This document shows, piece by piece, positions 42,258 to 51,565 of a stretch of 64,000 nucleotides of DNA (positions within the stretch are counted from its first letter, which is position 1; the number at the start of each line of letters is the position of its first letter). Source of the stretch: Caldilineaceae bacterium bin5 (lineage in GTDB: Bacteria; Chloroflexota; Anaerolineae; Caldilineales; Caldilineaceae). Both the position numbers and the translations under genes were made by a program. The DNA is taken from the NCBI GenBank assembly GCA_002238445.1, contig MPML01000001.1, positions 124,001 through 188,000 of the forward strand, written 5' to 3'. Below the pieces are notes generated by a model. It did not search any database. It had not been told where the DNA came from and saw only the letters and a program-made list of their open reading frames with translations.

Positions 42258-43252
42258 GTCGTTCCCCGTTCCCCGTAACGAATTCGCGGATCCACCCATG
42301 CCAGAAGAATATCCGAGATCAAAGTCCCGATCAGCGTGAGTGAGCTCAAGATCAAGATCATGCTGGCGGCAAGGTAGAGGTCCTGGGACATCAGCGCGCG
42401 CCATAGGAGCGGCCCAGTCGTGGGCAGGTTCAGCACCAGGGCCACGAGGACGGTCCCGGAGACGATTTGAGGAAGTTGCCAGCCAATAGTGCTCAGGATT
42501 GGGTTGAGCGCCACGCGGACGGGATATTTCATCGTCATCGGGCCTTCGCGCAGACCCTTGGCGCGGGCCGTTTCCACATAGGGGCGCCCCAGTTCATCCA
42601 GTGTCGTCGCCCGCATCACCCGTATCGTGCCGGCCGTGCCCGACGTGCCCACGATCACAACCGGCAGCCACATGTGTTTCAACATATCCCAGATCTTGGC
42701 CACGCTCCAGGGCGCGTCAAGATACTCTATGGAGAACAGGCCGCCGGCATCGGCATCGAAAAACTCGATGCCGATGTACATGAATATCAGAGCCAGCAGA
42801 AAATTGGGGGTCGCCAGCCCGATGAAGCCTATGAAGGTAAAGGTGTAGTCAGTGGGGCTATACTGTCGGACGGCAGAATAGATGCCGATGGGTATGGCCA
42901 TGGCATATACAAAGAGCAGCGTGAAGAAGGACATGATCATCGTCAGCATCAGCCGCTCGCCAATCAGCCTGTTGACGGGCCGGTCCCAGTAGAAGGACAG
43001 CCCCATATCCCCCTGGACAAAGTTTGTGATCCACTTTATGTATTGAATGTAACCGGGCTGGTTCAGCCCATAGTGCTCCTCCAACGCCTCGATTTCCGCT
43101 TCGCTCACTTCCTCGCCGGCCGCGGCCAGGTTTGCCACGTAGGTGGTCACGTAGTCACCCGGCGGGAGCTGGATGATGGTAAAGCTGACTATGGAAATGA
43201 GGATGAGCGTTGGGATCAACTGCAGGACGCGCTGCAGGACGTATTCTCGCAT
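42254..43252 (-). CDS. ABC transporter permease (DppB-like)
   Basis: A 332-residue permease with the family start YVLQRVLQLIPTLILISIVSF, about six TM segments and the EAA loop TARAKGLREGPMTMKYPV. It forms the membrane channel with the DppC-like partner, to which it is coupled by a 4-base overlap. It lies 82 bp after the binding-protein gene. Confidence 0.9.
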   Translation of the reverse strand: MREYVLQRVLQLIPTLILISIVSFTIIQLPPGDYVTTYVANLAAAGEEVSEAEIEALEEHYGLNQPGYIQYIKWITNFVQGDMGLSFYWDRPVNRLIGERLMLTMIMSFFTLLFVYAMAIPIGIYSAVRQYSPTDYTFTFIGFIGLATPNFLLALIFMYIGIEFFDADAGGLFSIEYLDAPWSVAKIWDMLKHMWLPVVIVGTSGTAGTIRVMRATTLDELGRPYVETARAKGLREGPMTMKYPVRVALNPILSTIGWQLPQIVSGTVLVALVLNLPTTGPLLWRALMSQDLYLAASMILILSSLTLIGTLISDILLAWVDPRIRYGERGTT

Positions 43253-43334
43253 GACATTGGTAAGTAGTGGGCAGCGGGCGGGAGCTGGTGACCAGCAACA
43301 GTACCGGCCACCAGCCCTGCGACGCTTGCTATTG

Positions 43335-45403
43335 CTAGCTCTGCTTGTAGAAGAACTGCTCCGGATGGACGGGCACTGCGCGAATTACGGAGTAGCCCCA
43401 CACACCGTCGTCGGGGAAGTTGGTCAGGTTCTTCTTCATAACGACCGGCTTGGGGATGCCTACCGTGCCGAAGCCGGGCAGATAGTCGTAGAACCAGTCC
43501 CACAACTCGCGGGCGATGGCAATGTGCTCCTCTTCGGTTACGGCATCGATCATTTCCTGCCAGCGGTGGAAGACCCAGGCAACCTCATCGGGCGGCTCCA
43601 CGGCGATCTCGTTTTCGGTATCGCCCTTCAGCCAGACGTCATAGCCTTTGCCCCACGGTGTATTACATTGTCCGGGGTGGTTCAGTCGTCCACACCAGAC
43701 CCAGGTAATGTCGGAGATGTCGCCTTCCCAGCCGGACATTCCGAAATCGTTAGCCGCTACAAGTTCGTTCAGATGGGATCTGTTGATAGGCCGGATCGAC
43801 GGATCCAGACCGACCTCGCGCCATTGCTCGACGACCAGTTCAAAGACGTCAAGGACATCGGCTTGCTCGGTGTCGAGCTGGATGATCCAGCTTACGCGCG
43901 AGCCGTCAGGGAAGAGGCGGTAGCCGTCGGAGTCTTTCTCCGAATAACCAGCTTGATCAAGCATCTCCATCGCCATGTCGGGATCGAACTGCGCCCAGTG
44001 GTCTCCGTCGCCCTCCTCATAGTACTTGGATTCCGGCCAGGCCGCCCATTGGCGCGGCTCGCCCAAACCGAAATAGACGACATCGTTGATCTCTTCGCGG
44101 TCGATTGCCACCGACATGGCGTGGCGCACGTCCTTGTTAGTAAAGAACTCCCGAACCTGCGGGTCCTTGTGGGTATGGTTGGGCACGATGATGGTGCGGC
44201 CGGGGAAGGTAGACTTCCACAGTTTGATCTTCAGGTCGGCTGACTCCAGGTTGGCCGTGTACAGCTCCATATTGGCCAGGTCGGCCTGGCGACCGGAGAA
44301 TTCCAACTCGCCGGCGATCAACTTGGCGTTGGCGACCTCGCGGTTGTCGATAACAAACACGATTGTATTGTCGATATAGGGCAGTTGGTTGCCGGCGGTG
44401 TCAACTTTCCAGTAGTAGGGATTGCGCTCGTAGGTGTGATGGTCGGGCGCGTCGTCGACGCGAATGAAGGCCGTCATGCCGGGCAACCCAATCTGGGCGG
44501 GAATTGTCGAACCCACACGACCCTTATCACGCAGGAGCTGGTGCCAATCTTCGAAACCTGCGTCTTCGGTCATCGAGGCAATTTCGTCGGCATCGCCGTA
44601 GTCGGGATGGAACTGTTTCAGATAGTGAGCAGGCTGCCACAGGCCGCCCTGGGATCCGGCATAGAACGTCTCGTGGAGAACGATCAAGGGATATGGCTTT
44701 GAGAAGGTGAGTTTGATGGTGTAATCGTCGATTTTCTCCATCGTCAAGGGGTCGCCTGCAGACGATGCGCCTGCCTTCCACTGACTTGGCGGACCGCCGG
44801 GCGCGTACTCTTCGTTGAGCCAGAGGTCGTGCCAGGAGAAGATGAAATCGTCGGCGCTAAAGGGCGCGCCATCTGACCACTTCAGGCCTTCGCGCAGATG
44901 CAGGACCTGCTCGGTGGCGTCGTCGTTGAATTCCCAGCTTTCGGCCAAGCCGCTGGTGATTGAGGAGAAGTCCGACGCGATGCGCAGGATCAACTCGGTG
45001 CCCATCACAGCCTGCGGATCACCGAACAGGGCGTTGGGGTTGCCGATGGCGACGCGGGTGGTGCCGCCGTACTGGCCGATCTCTTCCAGCGGCTCGATCA
45101 CCACCGGGGTGGCGGGAAGGCGTTCGTCAACTGGGGGTAGATCGCCAGCTGCGACGCGCTCTGCCAGGAGCGGAGATTCGTTGTACTTGGATGGCGGTCC
45201 GGCTTCAGCGGCCGGCGCTTCCTCCGCGGGCGCCTCGTCGGCTGGTTGTGGTTCCTCCTCTGCGTCAGGGGGGCCGCGCTTCCCGCGGGGGGCGCTGGGG
45301 GGGTTGTTGGTGTTCCGTCGTCTGCGACGGGGGAGCCACAAGCTGCGACTACTGCGGCTGCGGCTGAGAGACCGCTCATCCGCAAGAAGGTCCTTCGATC
45401 CAT
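43335..45403 (-). pseudogene. ABC substrate-binding lipoprotein (SBP family 5) with a frameshift in G-runs
   Basis: The mature protein is intact and reads from KYNESPLLAERVAAGDLPPVDERLP to VPVHPEQFFYKQS. Its Tat-type lipoprotein signal (MDRRTFLRMSGLSAAAAVVAAC) is in the other frame, starting at 45403. The two frames meet in a Pro/Ala linker crossed by three runs of G (45268-45273, 45287-45292, 45297-45303); one extra base in the first run would restore PPDAEEEPQPADEAP. This may be a true mutation, a phase-variable run, or a sequencing error. The gene heads the complete ABC operon. Confidence 0.8.
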
Positions 45404-45526
45404 TCCGTTCGTCATTGTGATGAAATCCTTTCGCTGGGGTTGTGTCTGAGAGCTGCTATTCGCAATTGTGCGCCGATTGGAGATGCAGAGGCTGGTGGAC
45501 GCCGCTGCGGCAAGTTCTGATGAAAG

Positions 45527-45544
45527 TCTGACATGACGGTCAGA
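45527..45544. promoter_or_regulatory. Inverted repeat upstream of the ABC operon
   Basis: TCTGAC-ATGACG-GTCAGA, 6-bp perfect arms, lies 124 bases upstream of the first binding-protein gene on the minus strand and 40 bases after the preceding gene. It lacks a T-tract, so it is a candidate operator rather than a terminator. Confidence 0.35.
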
Positions 45545-45583
45545 TCGCCCGGACTATGACACTGTGGCAAAAGCGTGTGCAAC

Positions 45584-46093
45584 CTAATCGCTCATATCAA
45601 CTGATGTATTGAGTACGGTCAACATGACCCACTCCATCATGCCTCGCCAGTACTCATATCGCTCTTCTGTGGCCCCTTGGACTACGACCGAGTACAGGTA
45701 CGGTCCTGCGCAGAAGAGTCGCGCCCGGCGTTGGCGTGTCGTCCCATCCTGCACGAAGGTGCAGACCCACTCCTGACCCCAGTCGCCAACGTCGACCAAT
45801 TCTTCGAGTTTCTCGACGACACACTTGTCGAGTTGCTTCAGCCCTTCTTCGATACCCTCTGCCAGCAGCGAACTTTCCTCAGGCGCCAGTGGCTGGCCCA
45901 TGTCCTGGACCGTAATCGAGATAAACGTGGCTTCGTCGGAGGGGTCCGGGTAGAGGCTGGCCGCAGGATGGGGCGTATCGGTCTCCTGTAGTTGCCATTC
46001 GGGCGGATACCAGAAGGTGGGATGGCCCTCCGCGTGTTTGTACGATTTGACAGAGGTGAATCGCGGTTTGGCTGGCTGCTTTGTTGAAGACAT
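45584..46093 (-). CDS. Uncharacterised protein, possibly DcrB/PsbP-like fold
   Basis: A 169-residue soluble protein with no signal peptide, starting MSSTKQPAKPRFTSVKSYKH. FWYPPEWQLQE, TFISITVQDMGQPL and GPYLYSVVVQGATEERYEYW give the beta-rich pattern of DcrB/PsbP-like (DUF1795-type) domains, but the match is only suggestive. It lies between two binding-protein genes on the same strand. I cannot assign a function. Confidence 0.5.
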   Translation of the reverse strand: MSSTKQPAKPRFTSVKSYKHAEGHPTFWYPPEWQLQETDTPHPAASLYPDPSDEATFISITVQDMGQPLAPEESSLLAEGIEEGLKQLDKCVVEKLEELVDVGDWGQEWVCTFVQDGTTRQRRARLFCAGPYLYSVVVQGATEERYEYWRGMMEWVMLTVLNTSVDMSD

Positions 46094-46289
46094 AGAGTAA
46101 GCTGGTCTCAATTGGTGGGGCGCATGATTTGCACGTTCTTGAAAGGGTCGATGTGGAAGGGCGGCGCAGCAGTTTCTGATTCATACGGGCCCCGTTGCGC
46201 CGTCCCAATTTCTCCTCTTCATGCCGAAGTGACGCTTGCAGAGGCAGTTATCGTTTCGCCTCTGCAAGCAGCGCGAACGGCAACATGGT

Positions 46290-48311
46290 CTACATGTGGT
46301 TCTCAGGATCTTCCCAGAAGAGCAACTGCGGGTTGAGGAAGTGCTCATCTTCCAGGCCATCGTTGACAGGCTGGCCGGAGATGTAGTTGTGCATTTGGTT
46401 CTTCATGATGATCAGGGCAGGTGACTGTCCCAGGTAGCCGACGATCGGGATTTCCTCGGCCCAGATGTCAAGTATCTGGTAGAACAGCTCGTCGCGTACG
46501 GCGGGGTCCGGTTCGGCGCTGACCTGGTCCCAGATTTCCCAGATCTTCCAGAGGAAGTGGTCGTCCGGGGGCGGTTCGCCATTGGCGTCGTTCTCGTCGA
46601 CTTTCCAGCGACCAAACGCGCCGGCCCAGGGGCGGTCCAACTCGGTGCCAATCCAGGGTGAAGGCGTGAGAATGGGCAGTAGATCGCGGTACCCGCCCCA
46701 GTAAACGGCGTCCTGGGTATTGGCCGACCAGTGCTCGGTATACAGGGAGCGCTCCATGCCTTTGTAGGTGGCCTTGAGGCCGATTTCGGCATAGTACTTG
46801 ATGATAGTGAGGACCGAATCTTCCTCCGGCGTACCGGCCTGGGAGGTTCCTTCGATAATGAAACTCAGGGTCTCGCCGCTGCCGTCTTTCCACAGTCTGA
46901 AGCCATCGGCGTCGCGCTCGGAATAGCCGGCGTCGTCGAGGAGCTGATTGGCACGATCCGGGTCGTATCCGGCGTAGGCATCGGTCAGTTTCTGATAGAA
47001 CTGCGGGGACTGCTCCAGGGGGCTGTACTGACGCTCGGTCAGCAGACCGTCCCACACCAGTTCGTTGAGTGCCTCGCGGTCCACTGCCAAGGACATGGCG
47101 ATGCGCACGTCCCGGTTCTGGAACAGCTCGCGCACGCGCGGATCCTGCGCGCCCTGGTTGGGGGTCACCACTTCGTGGCGGGTGGAGGTGCCGATAACGA
47201 CACTGTAGTCGCCGGCTTCTTCATTCTCCTTGTAGAGCGTGAAGTTGCCTGTCTGAATATGCCGTGCCTGGAAGTCAACTTCGCCGTTGATGACGCGCAG
47301 GTTGAAGACATCGTTGGTGTCGAAGAGGCGGTGCGTTACCTTGTCGATGTAGGGCAGTTGCTTGCCTTCCTCATCCACCTGCCAGAAGTAGGGGTTGCGC
47401 TCCATCAGGAAGAGTTCGGAGGACAGCTCGTTCTTCGACAGCCACGGGCCGATGTTGGGCCGATCCGGGTTCAGGTACCACCAGTTGCGGTCGACATAGT
47501 ACTGGTCCCAGGAGTCGACGCCGGCCTCGTCGATCTGCGCTTCCAGCGCTTCCTGGTCATCGGTCAGTTCAATATGGAACTGCTTCATATAATGACCAGG
47601 CGAGAAACAGTGCGAGCGGGCCACGTCGAAGGAGAAGAGCGGCTTGGGATGTTCAAACGTCATCATCACCGTGTTATTGTCGGGAGCCGACACTACCATC
47701 GGCACGCGCGGCGTGCCGGTTCCCCAGCGAATCGAGATGGCCGGGGTCAGGTCCTCGTTGGAGAAGTGATTCTCGTACCACCAGGTGAAGCTGTCGCTGT
47801 CGAACGGGGTGCCGTCGGACCACTTCAACCCTTCGCGCAGGTGGAAGGTCCACTCGGTGGCATCGGCGTTGGTCTCCCAGGACTCGACCATGTTGGGGCG
47901 CAGCGTCAGGTCCATGTTGTACCAGGTGAGGGACTCGTTCTGCATCTTGGTGGGGCCCCAGCGGTCGGAGACGCCTTTGAAGCCGCGTCGAATTGTGCCG
48001 CCGTACTGGCCAACCTGCTCGACGGCTTGCAAGACTGCGGGACTTGCGGGCAACCGTTCATCTACGGGAGGAAGGTCTCCTGCGGCCACCATTTCGGCCA
48101 GCATGGGGGCTTCGCTATACATGCTGGCGGGCGTCGCCGGGGCAGCTTCCTCAGCGGGGGCCTCGTCGGCGGCCGGTTCGGCGGCCATTTCTTCCTCTGG
48201 TTCGCCGCCGGCGCCGCATGCGACCGCCACCAATCCGGCGGTCGTGACGCCCGAGATGCGCATGAACTCGCGTCGTGAAATCCATTTACTGCTGTTTTTC
48301 AGGCTCTTCAT
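46290..48311 (-). CDS. ABC substrate-binding lipoprotein (SBP family 5), second paralogue
   Basis: A 673-residue binding protein. It has a Tat-type lipoprotein signal (SRREFMRISGVTTAGLVAVAC, split by the lipobox) and an acidic linker, then YSEAPMLAEMVAAGDLPPVDERLP. Conserved SBP5 segments follow: LREGLKWSDGTPF, RNPYFWQVDEEGKQLPYID, and AVDREALNELVW. It should bind an oligomer at the outer membrane-facing side. No dedicated permeases are adjacent, so it may share the transporter at 38904-43252. Confidence 0.9.
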   Translation of the reverse strand: MKSLKNSSKWISRREFMRISGVTTAGLVAVACGAGGEPEEEMAAEPAADEAPAEEAAPATPASMYSEAPMLAEMVAAGDLPPVDERLPASPAVLQAVEQVGQYGGTIRRGFKGVSDRWGPTKMQNESLTWYNMDLTLRPNMVESWETNADATEWTFHLREGLKWSDGTPFDSDSFTWWYENHFSNEDLTPAISIRWGTGTPRVPMVVSAPDNNTVMMTFEHPKPLFSFDVARSHCFSPGHYMKQFHIELTDDQEALEAQIDEAGVDSWDQYYVDRNWWYLNPDRPNIGPWLSKNELSSELFLMERNPYFWQVDEEGKQLPYIDKVTHRLFDTNDVFNLRVINGEVDFQARHIQTGNFTLYKENEEAGDYSVVIGTSTRHEVVTPNQGAQDPRVRELFQNRDVRIAMSLAVDREALNELVWDGLLTERQYSPLEQSPQFYQKLTDAYAGYDPDRANQLLDDAGYSERDADGFRLWKDGSGETLSFIIEGTSQAGTPEEDSVLTIIKYYAEIGLKATYKGMERSLYTEHWSANTQDAVYWGGYRDLLPILTPSPWIGTELDRPWAGAFGRWKVDENDANGEPPPDDHFLWKIWEIWDQVSAEPDPAVRDELFYQILDIWAEEIPIVGYLGQSPALIIMKNQMHNYISGQPVNDGLEDEHFLNPQLLFWEDPENHM

Positions 48312-48397
48312 TCGTTTTCTCCTTGATTGCGCGTTATTGCGAGAATTACAAGTGCTGACCGTCGAATACGAGATACAAAGCCTTCAACACGTGTCTG

Positions 48398-49639
48398 CTA
48401 ATCCTGCACCCAATGCCACAGGCGCGTTCTGTTGTAACCAAGCAGTTCCAGTTTGCCGTCGCCGTTGGTATCGGCGATCTCGAAAAGTGCGCGCACGCCG
48501 GTGTCGCCGTCGTCGAAGCGGTCTTCGGCATAGGTGCGCAGGGGCATATCCAGCTCCTGGATGATCTTGCCGTGCCCGTCGATGAGTGTAGGCTTTTTGC
48601 CCTGGCACTCGGCAAGGATAACGTCTGCCTCGCTGCCTGCCAACCGCAGAGTTCTGCCGTAGCCGGCCTTTTCCATGCGCCAGATTTCGTTTCCTTTGCA
48701 GTCGACGAGATAGCCGCGAAATCCGATGTGGGCTTGATCGCCGTGAAGACGGCGCTCGGTGACAAACAGCTGCTGTCCATCCATGTCGGGCAGGAATTTG
48801 CCCACGGCGCAGGTCTGGATGTGGGTGCCTTCGAAGATGAATCTGTCTTCGCCGGTGGCGGCGTCGAGGACGACCAGATCTTTGCCGGCGACCATCAGCA
48901 GTTCAGGCCTGCCGTCGTCGTCGATGTCGTGTACGTGCAGGTGATCGACATGGGGGGCGCGTGTCATCTCCTCAAGGTGGGGCTCCAGATTGGGACGCCA
49001 CCAGACTTTGAGCCCGTCGGCGCGCACGCAGCAGTAGCCGATGAAGGCCTCCTCCTTGCCGTCGCCGTCGATGTCGTAGAAGTCGTGTGAATGTCCGGCG
49101 CCGCCGTAGAAGTGGCAGTTCCAGAGGCAGGTGAGGTCGTCGGCATAGATGTAGATCGGGTTGACGAAGGTGGAAACGAGAATGTCGCGCCTGGCGCCGA
49201 GACCGCGGATGTCACACAGCTGCAGGACGCAGTTGGGACCGGTCTCGACTTCTTTGCGAAAGTAGCCGCGGTCGCCTTCGAGGATGCGCAGATAGCTGCG
49301 GCCATCGCGTTCGGTTACATAGACAATCTCTTGCTTGCCGTCGCCATCGATATCGCTGACGGCGGCGCCGACTTCGTGCATGGCCCAGTGGCCGGTGCCG
49401 AGGGGAGCGCCTTCCTGCCACATGACGTCGCCGTCGAGCTTCATGGCGGTGACGCAGTGGACCTGTTTTTCGTGCCGGTAGCCGCCGGCTGACATGCGGG
49501 GAATGTGGCAGTCGCGGGCCTGGAAGAAGACGGCTTCCAACTCGCCGTCGCCGTCAAGGTCCCCCAAGCGCATTCCGGTGTCGCCGAACCCGGTTGTATC
49601 AACTTCATTGGCAAGACGAAAAGGACCTGTCACGGGCAC
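48398..49639 (-). CDS. FG-GAP/VCBS beta-propeller protein (rhamnogalacturonan-lyase-like)
   Basis: A 413-residue protein with at least five calcium-binding-type DxDGDG loops: DLDGDGELE, DIDGDGKQE, DIDGDGKEE, DIDDDGRPE and DTNGDGKLE, each followed by the blade strand. The spacing resembles the propeller of PL11 rhamnogalacturonan lyases and related FG-GAP proteins. It has no signal peptide, unusual for a calcium-loop propeller. The start is GTG 49639; GTG 49633 is possible. It lies 86 bp upstream of the binding-protein gene. Polysaccharide breakdown is inferred. Confidence 0.65.
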   Translation of the reverse strand: MPVTGPFRLANEVDTTGFGDTGMRLGDLDGDGELEAVFFQARDCHIPRMSAGGYRHEKQVHCVTAMKLDGDVMWQEGAPLGTGHWAMHEVGAAVSDIDGDGKQEIVYVTERDGRSYLRILEGDRGYFRKEVETGPNCVLQLCDIRGLGARRDILVSTFVNPIYIYADDLTCLWNCHFYGGAGHSHDFYDIDGDGKEEAFIGYCCVRADGLKVWWRPNLEPHLEEMTRAPHVDHLHVHDIDDDGRPELLMVAGKDLVVLDAATGEDRFIFEGTHIQTCAVGKFLPDMDGQQLFVTERRLHGDQAHIGFRGYLVDCKGNEIWRMEKAGYGRTLRLAGSEADVILAECQGKKPTLIDGHGKIIQELDMPLRTYAEDRFDDGDTGVRALFEIADTNGDGKLELLGYNRTRLWHWVQD

Positions 49640-49849
49640 CTCATTTTTTTGTTCCGGTGGGAATTGTCGCCATTGCCTTCACGAATCTGGAAAATCAGAC
49701 GCAACCGTAGGAGTGCTAACCTCGTTTTTCGATCGAAATTGCGGGAATGGTTGCTGCGTAGTCTGGGTCATTTTAAAGGGAAAAAGCATGCTCGTCAATG
49801 TTGAAAAAAATGGCAGAGGTCGCGCCGGCAAAGGTGTGTTGTATGAACA

Positions 49850-50745
49850 GTTGTCTGAACTGCAGTTTTTGGGATTTCTGTGATGGGCTGTGATTTGGTT
49901 GGCGACGATGTTGGGTGGGTTGTCTGAACTGTGATTTTTGGGATTTTTGTGATGGACTGTGATTTTGCTGGCGACGATGTTGGGTGGGTTGTCTGAACTG
50001 CAGTTTTTGGGATTTCTGTGATGGGCTGTGATTTTGCTGGCGACGATGTTGGGCGGGTTGTCTGAACTGTGATTATTGGGATTTTTGTGATGGGCTGTGA
50101 TTTTGCTGGCGACGATGTTGGGCGGGTGGTCTGAACTGTGATTCTTGGGATTTTGGTGATGGGCTGTGATTTGCTTGGCGACGTTGTTGGGTGGGTTGTC
50201 TGAACTGTGATTTTTTGGATTTTTGTGATGGGCTGTGATTTTGCTGGCGACGATGTTGGGTGGGTTGTCTGAACTGCAGTTTTTGGGATTTCTGTGATGG
50301 GCTGTGATTTTGCTGGCGACGATGTTGAGCGGGTGGTCTGAACTGTGATTCATGGGATTTTTGTGATGGGCTGTGATTTTGCTGGCGACGATGTTGAGCG
50401 GTTTGTCTGAACTGTGATTTTGGGATTTCTGTGATGGGCTGTGATTTTGCTGGCGACGATGTTGGGTGGGTTGTCTGAACTGTGATTCTTGGGATTTTTG
50501 TGATGGGCTGTGATTTTGCCGGCGACGATGTTGAGCGGGTTGTCTGAACTGCAGTTTTTGGGATTTTGGTGATGGGCTGTGATTTCTTTGGCGACGATGT
50601 TGGGCGGGTTGTCTGAACTGTGATCTTTGGGATTATGGGGATGGGCTGTGATTTTCTTGGCGACGATGTTGGGTGGACTGTCTGAACTGTGATTTTTGGG
50701 ATTTCTGTGATGGGCTGTGATTTTGCTGGCGACGATGTTGAGCGT
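49850..50745 (-). repeat. 69-bp tandem repeat array (13 units)
   Basis: GGCGACGATG recurs at 49901, 49970, 50039, 50108 (then a GGCGACGTTG variant at 50177), 50246, 50315, 50384, 50452, 50521, 50590, 50659 and 50728: a constant 69-bp step except one of 68 bp. Because 69 is 23 codons, long frames stay open on the minus strand and read as 23-residue repeats such as SKITAHHKNPKNHSS or KSQPITEIPKITVQ. The 68-bp unit shifts these frames. Within a unit AAAATCACAG occurs twice. I regard it as a minisatellite, with coding unproven. Confidence 0.9.
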
Positions 50746-50845
50746 GTTATTTTTGTCAGGGTTTGCAGGGTTTTGGGTCTTCGTGATGGCGGGAGAACTG
50801 CTGGCTCGGGTGCGCTTGTTCGGGCTTTGACATCCTGTAGCGCGG

Positions 50846-51073
50846 TCACGGCCAGTTGCTGAGCGCCTCTTTGACGTCCTCGTTTGTTATTGTTCGGGCA
50901 TTTGGGGCGACGCGGAAGAAGGGGATGCAGTCGTCGAATTCCAGATTATCCATATCCGCGAATCCTCGCCGCGCCGGCTCTGATATTGCGCTGCCCAGGC
51001 TGGTACCGTTACGTTCGGCCAGGGCTCGGGCGACGGCGAGCAGGTCGTCGTCTATGTTCAGTGTTGTTCGCAT
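50846..51073 (-). CDS. VapB-like antitoxin, apparently without an intact toxin
   Basis: A 75-residue protein starting MRTTLNIDDDLLAVARALAERNGTSLGSAIS, a ribbon-helix-helix-type antitoxin N-terminus, ending in TNEDVKEALSNWP. Its stop overlaps a GTG (GTGA at 50846-50849), as in vapBC. The frame from that GTG reads TALQDVKARTSAPEPAV, faintly like a VapC start (TALLDVNVL), and then runs into the 69-bp array. The toxin therefore seems to be lost or replaced. Confidence 0.72.
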   Translation of the reverse strand: MRTTLNIDDDLLAVARALAERNGTSLGSAISEPARRGFADMDNLEFDDCIPFFRVAPNARTITNEDVKEALSNWP

Positions 51074-51565
51074 AATGACGTCATCTCATCGTTCTGTCAG
51101 GGATTGAGGCTATTGGCTGCAGGGCCGACGCATCCAGAGTTGGGTGTCTGGGTAGCCTTCGAGAGCCACGTTATCTAGTTGCGGCAGCCTGGCGATGCTC
51201 TGTCCCCATTTGCAGCAATTGCACAGTTTCATGTCGACCTAAGTCGACTCAAGTCGACCCAAGTCGTCGTGTTTCTTTTTTTCCGGGATTGAGCGTCAGG
51301 GTTTTGCAAAGGTTTCCTTGCCGGCTCTGACCGGTTTCGGGGCGTTGCGATACGGGCCATTTACAGGTTTACAACAGCCTTCCTTCAGCTTGAGTTTTTC
51401 TTCTGGTAAGCGTAAAGGCCTTGCTGGGCCAGAACATTTGCGTCATTATTCCAGCGCTATTATAGCATACGAATCGCGCCCATAAGGGGCTACCCTACGT
51501 GATCCAGACTGAGTCGCGAAGATTCGGCTCGATTCGATGCGGTTGCCCCGCTACTGGCGACACGT
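51074..51565. other. Gene-free stretch with 10-bp direct repeats and a minus-strand -10 box
   Basis: A 10-bp direct repeat AAGTCGACYC occurs in tandem at 51241-51268, with a further partial copy from 51233 (each unit contains GTCGAC). TGC-TATAAT on the minus strand (TATAAT at 51459-51464) is a perfect extended -10 and could drive the antitoxin, 390 bases downstream. No coding region is credible. Confidence 0.5.
51459..51467 (-). promoter_or_regulatory. Extended -10 box (TGC-TATAAT), minus strand
   Basis: Identical in its nine bases to the box upstream of DUF2905 (19779-19787). No -35 box is evident. The nearest minus-strand start is the antitoxin at 51073. Confidence 0.4.

Noticed and set aside
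42467-43267. A 266-residue plus-strand frame opposite the DppB-like permease
   Set aside because: It is the antisense of a conserved permease and reads as Arg/His/Gln-rich sequence without a fold.
43335-45403. Programmed -1 ribosomal frameshift joining signal and mature binding protein
   Set aside because: The run is C-rich on the mRNA but no standard slippery heptamer with a downstream stem was identified; an indel is simpler.
46731-48278. A 515-residue open frame on the plus strand opposite the second binding protein
   Set aside because: It is the exact antisense of a well-supported SBP5 gene and has no domain pattern; GC-rich genes commonly leave such frames open.
49850-50745. CRISPR array
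   Set aside because: The 69-bp units are directly adjacent with no variable spacers, and there are no cas genes.
50073-50849. A genuine 258-residue repeat protein on the minus strand
   Set aside because: It depends on the tandem array, a second frame is equally open and one unit is 68 bp; without peptide evidence it is treated as repeat DNA.
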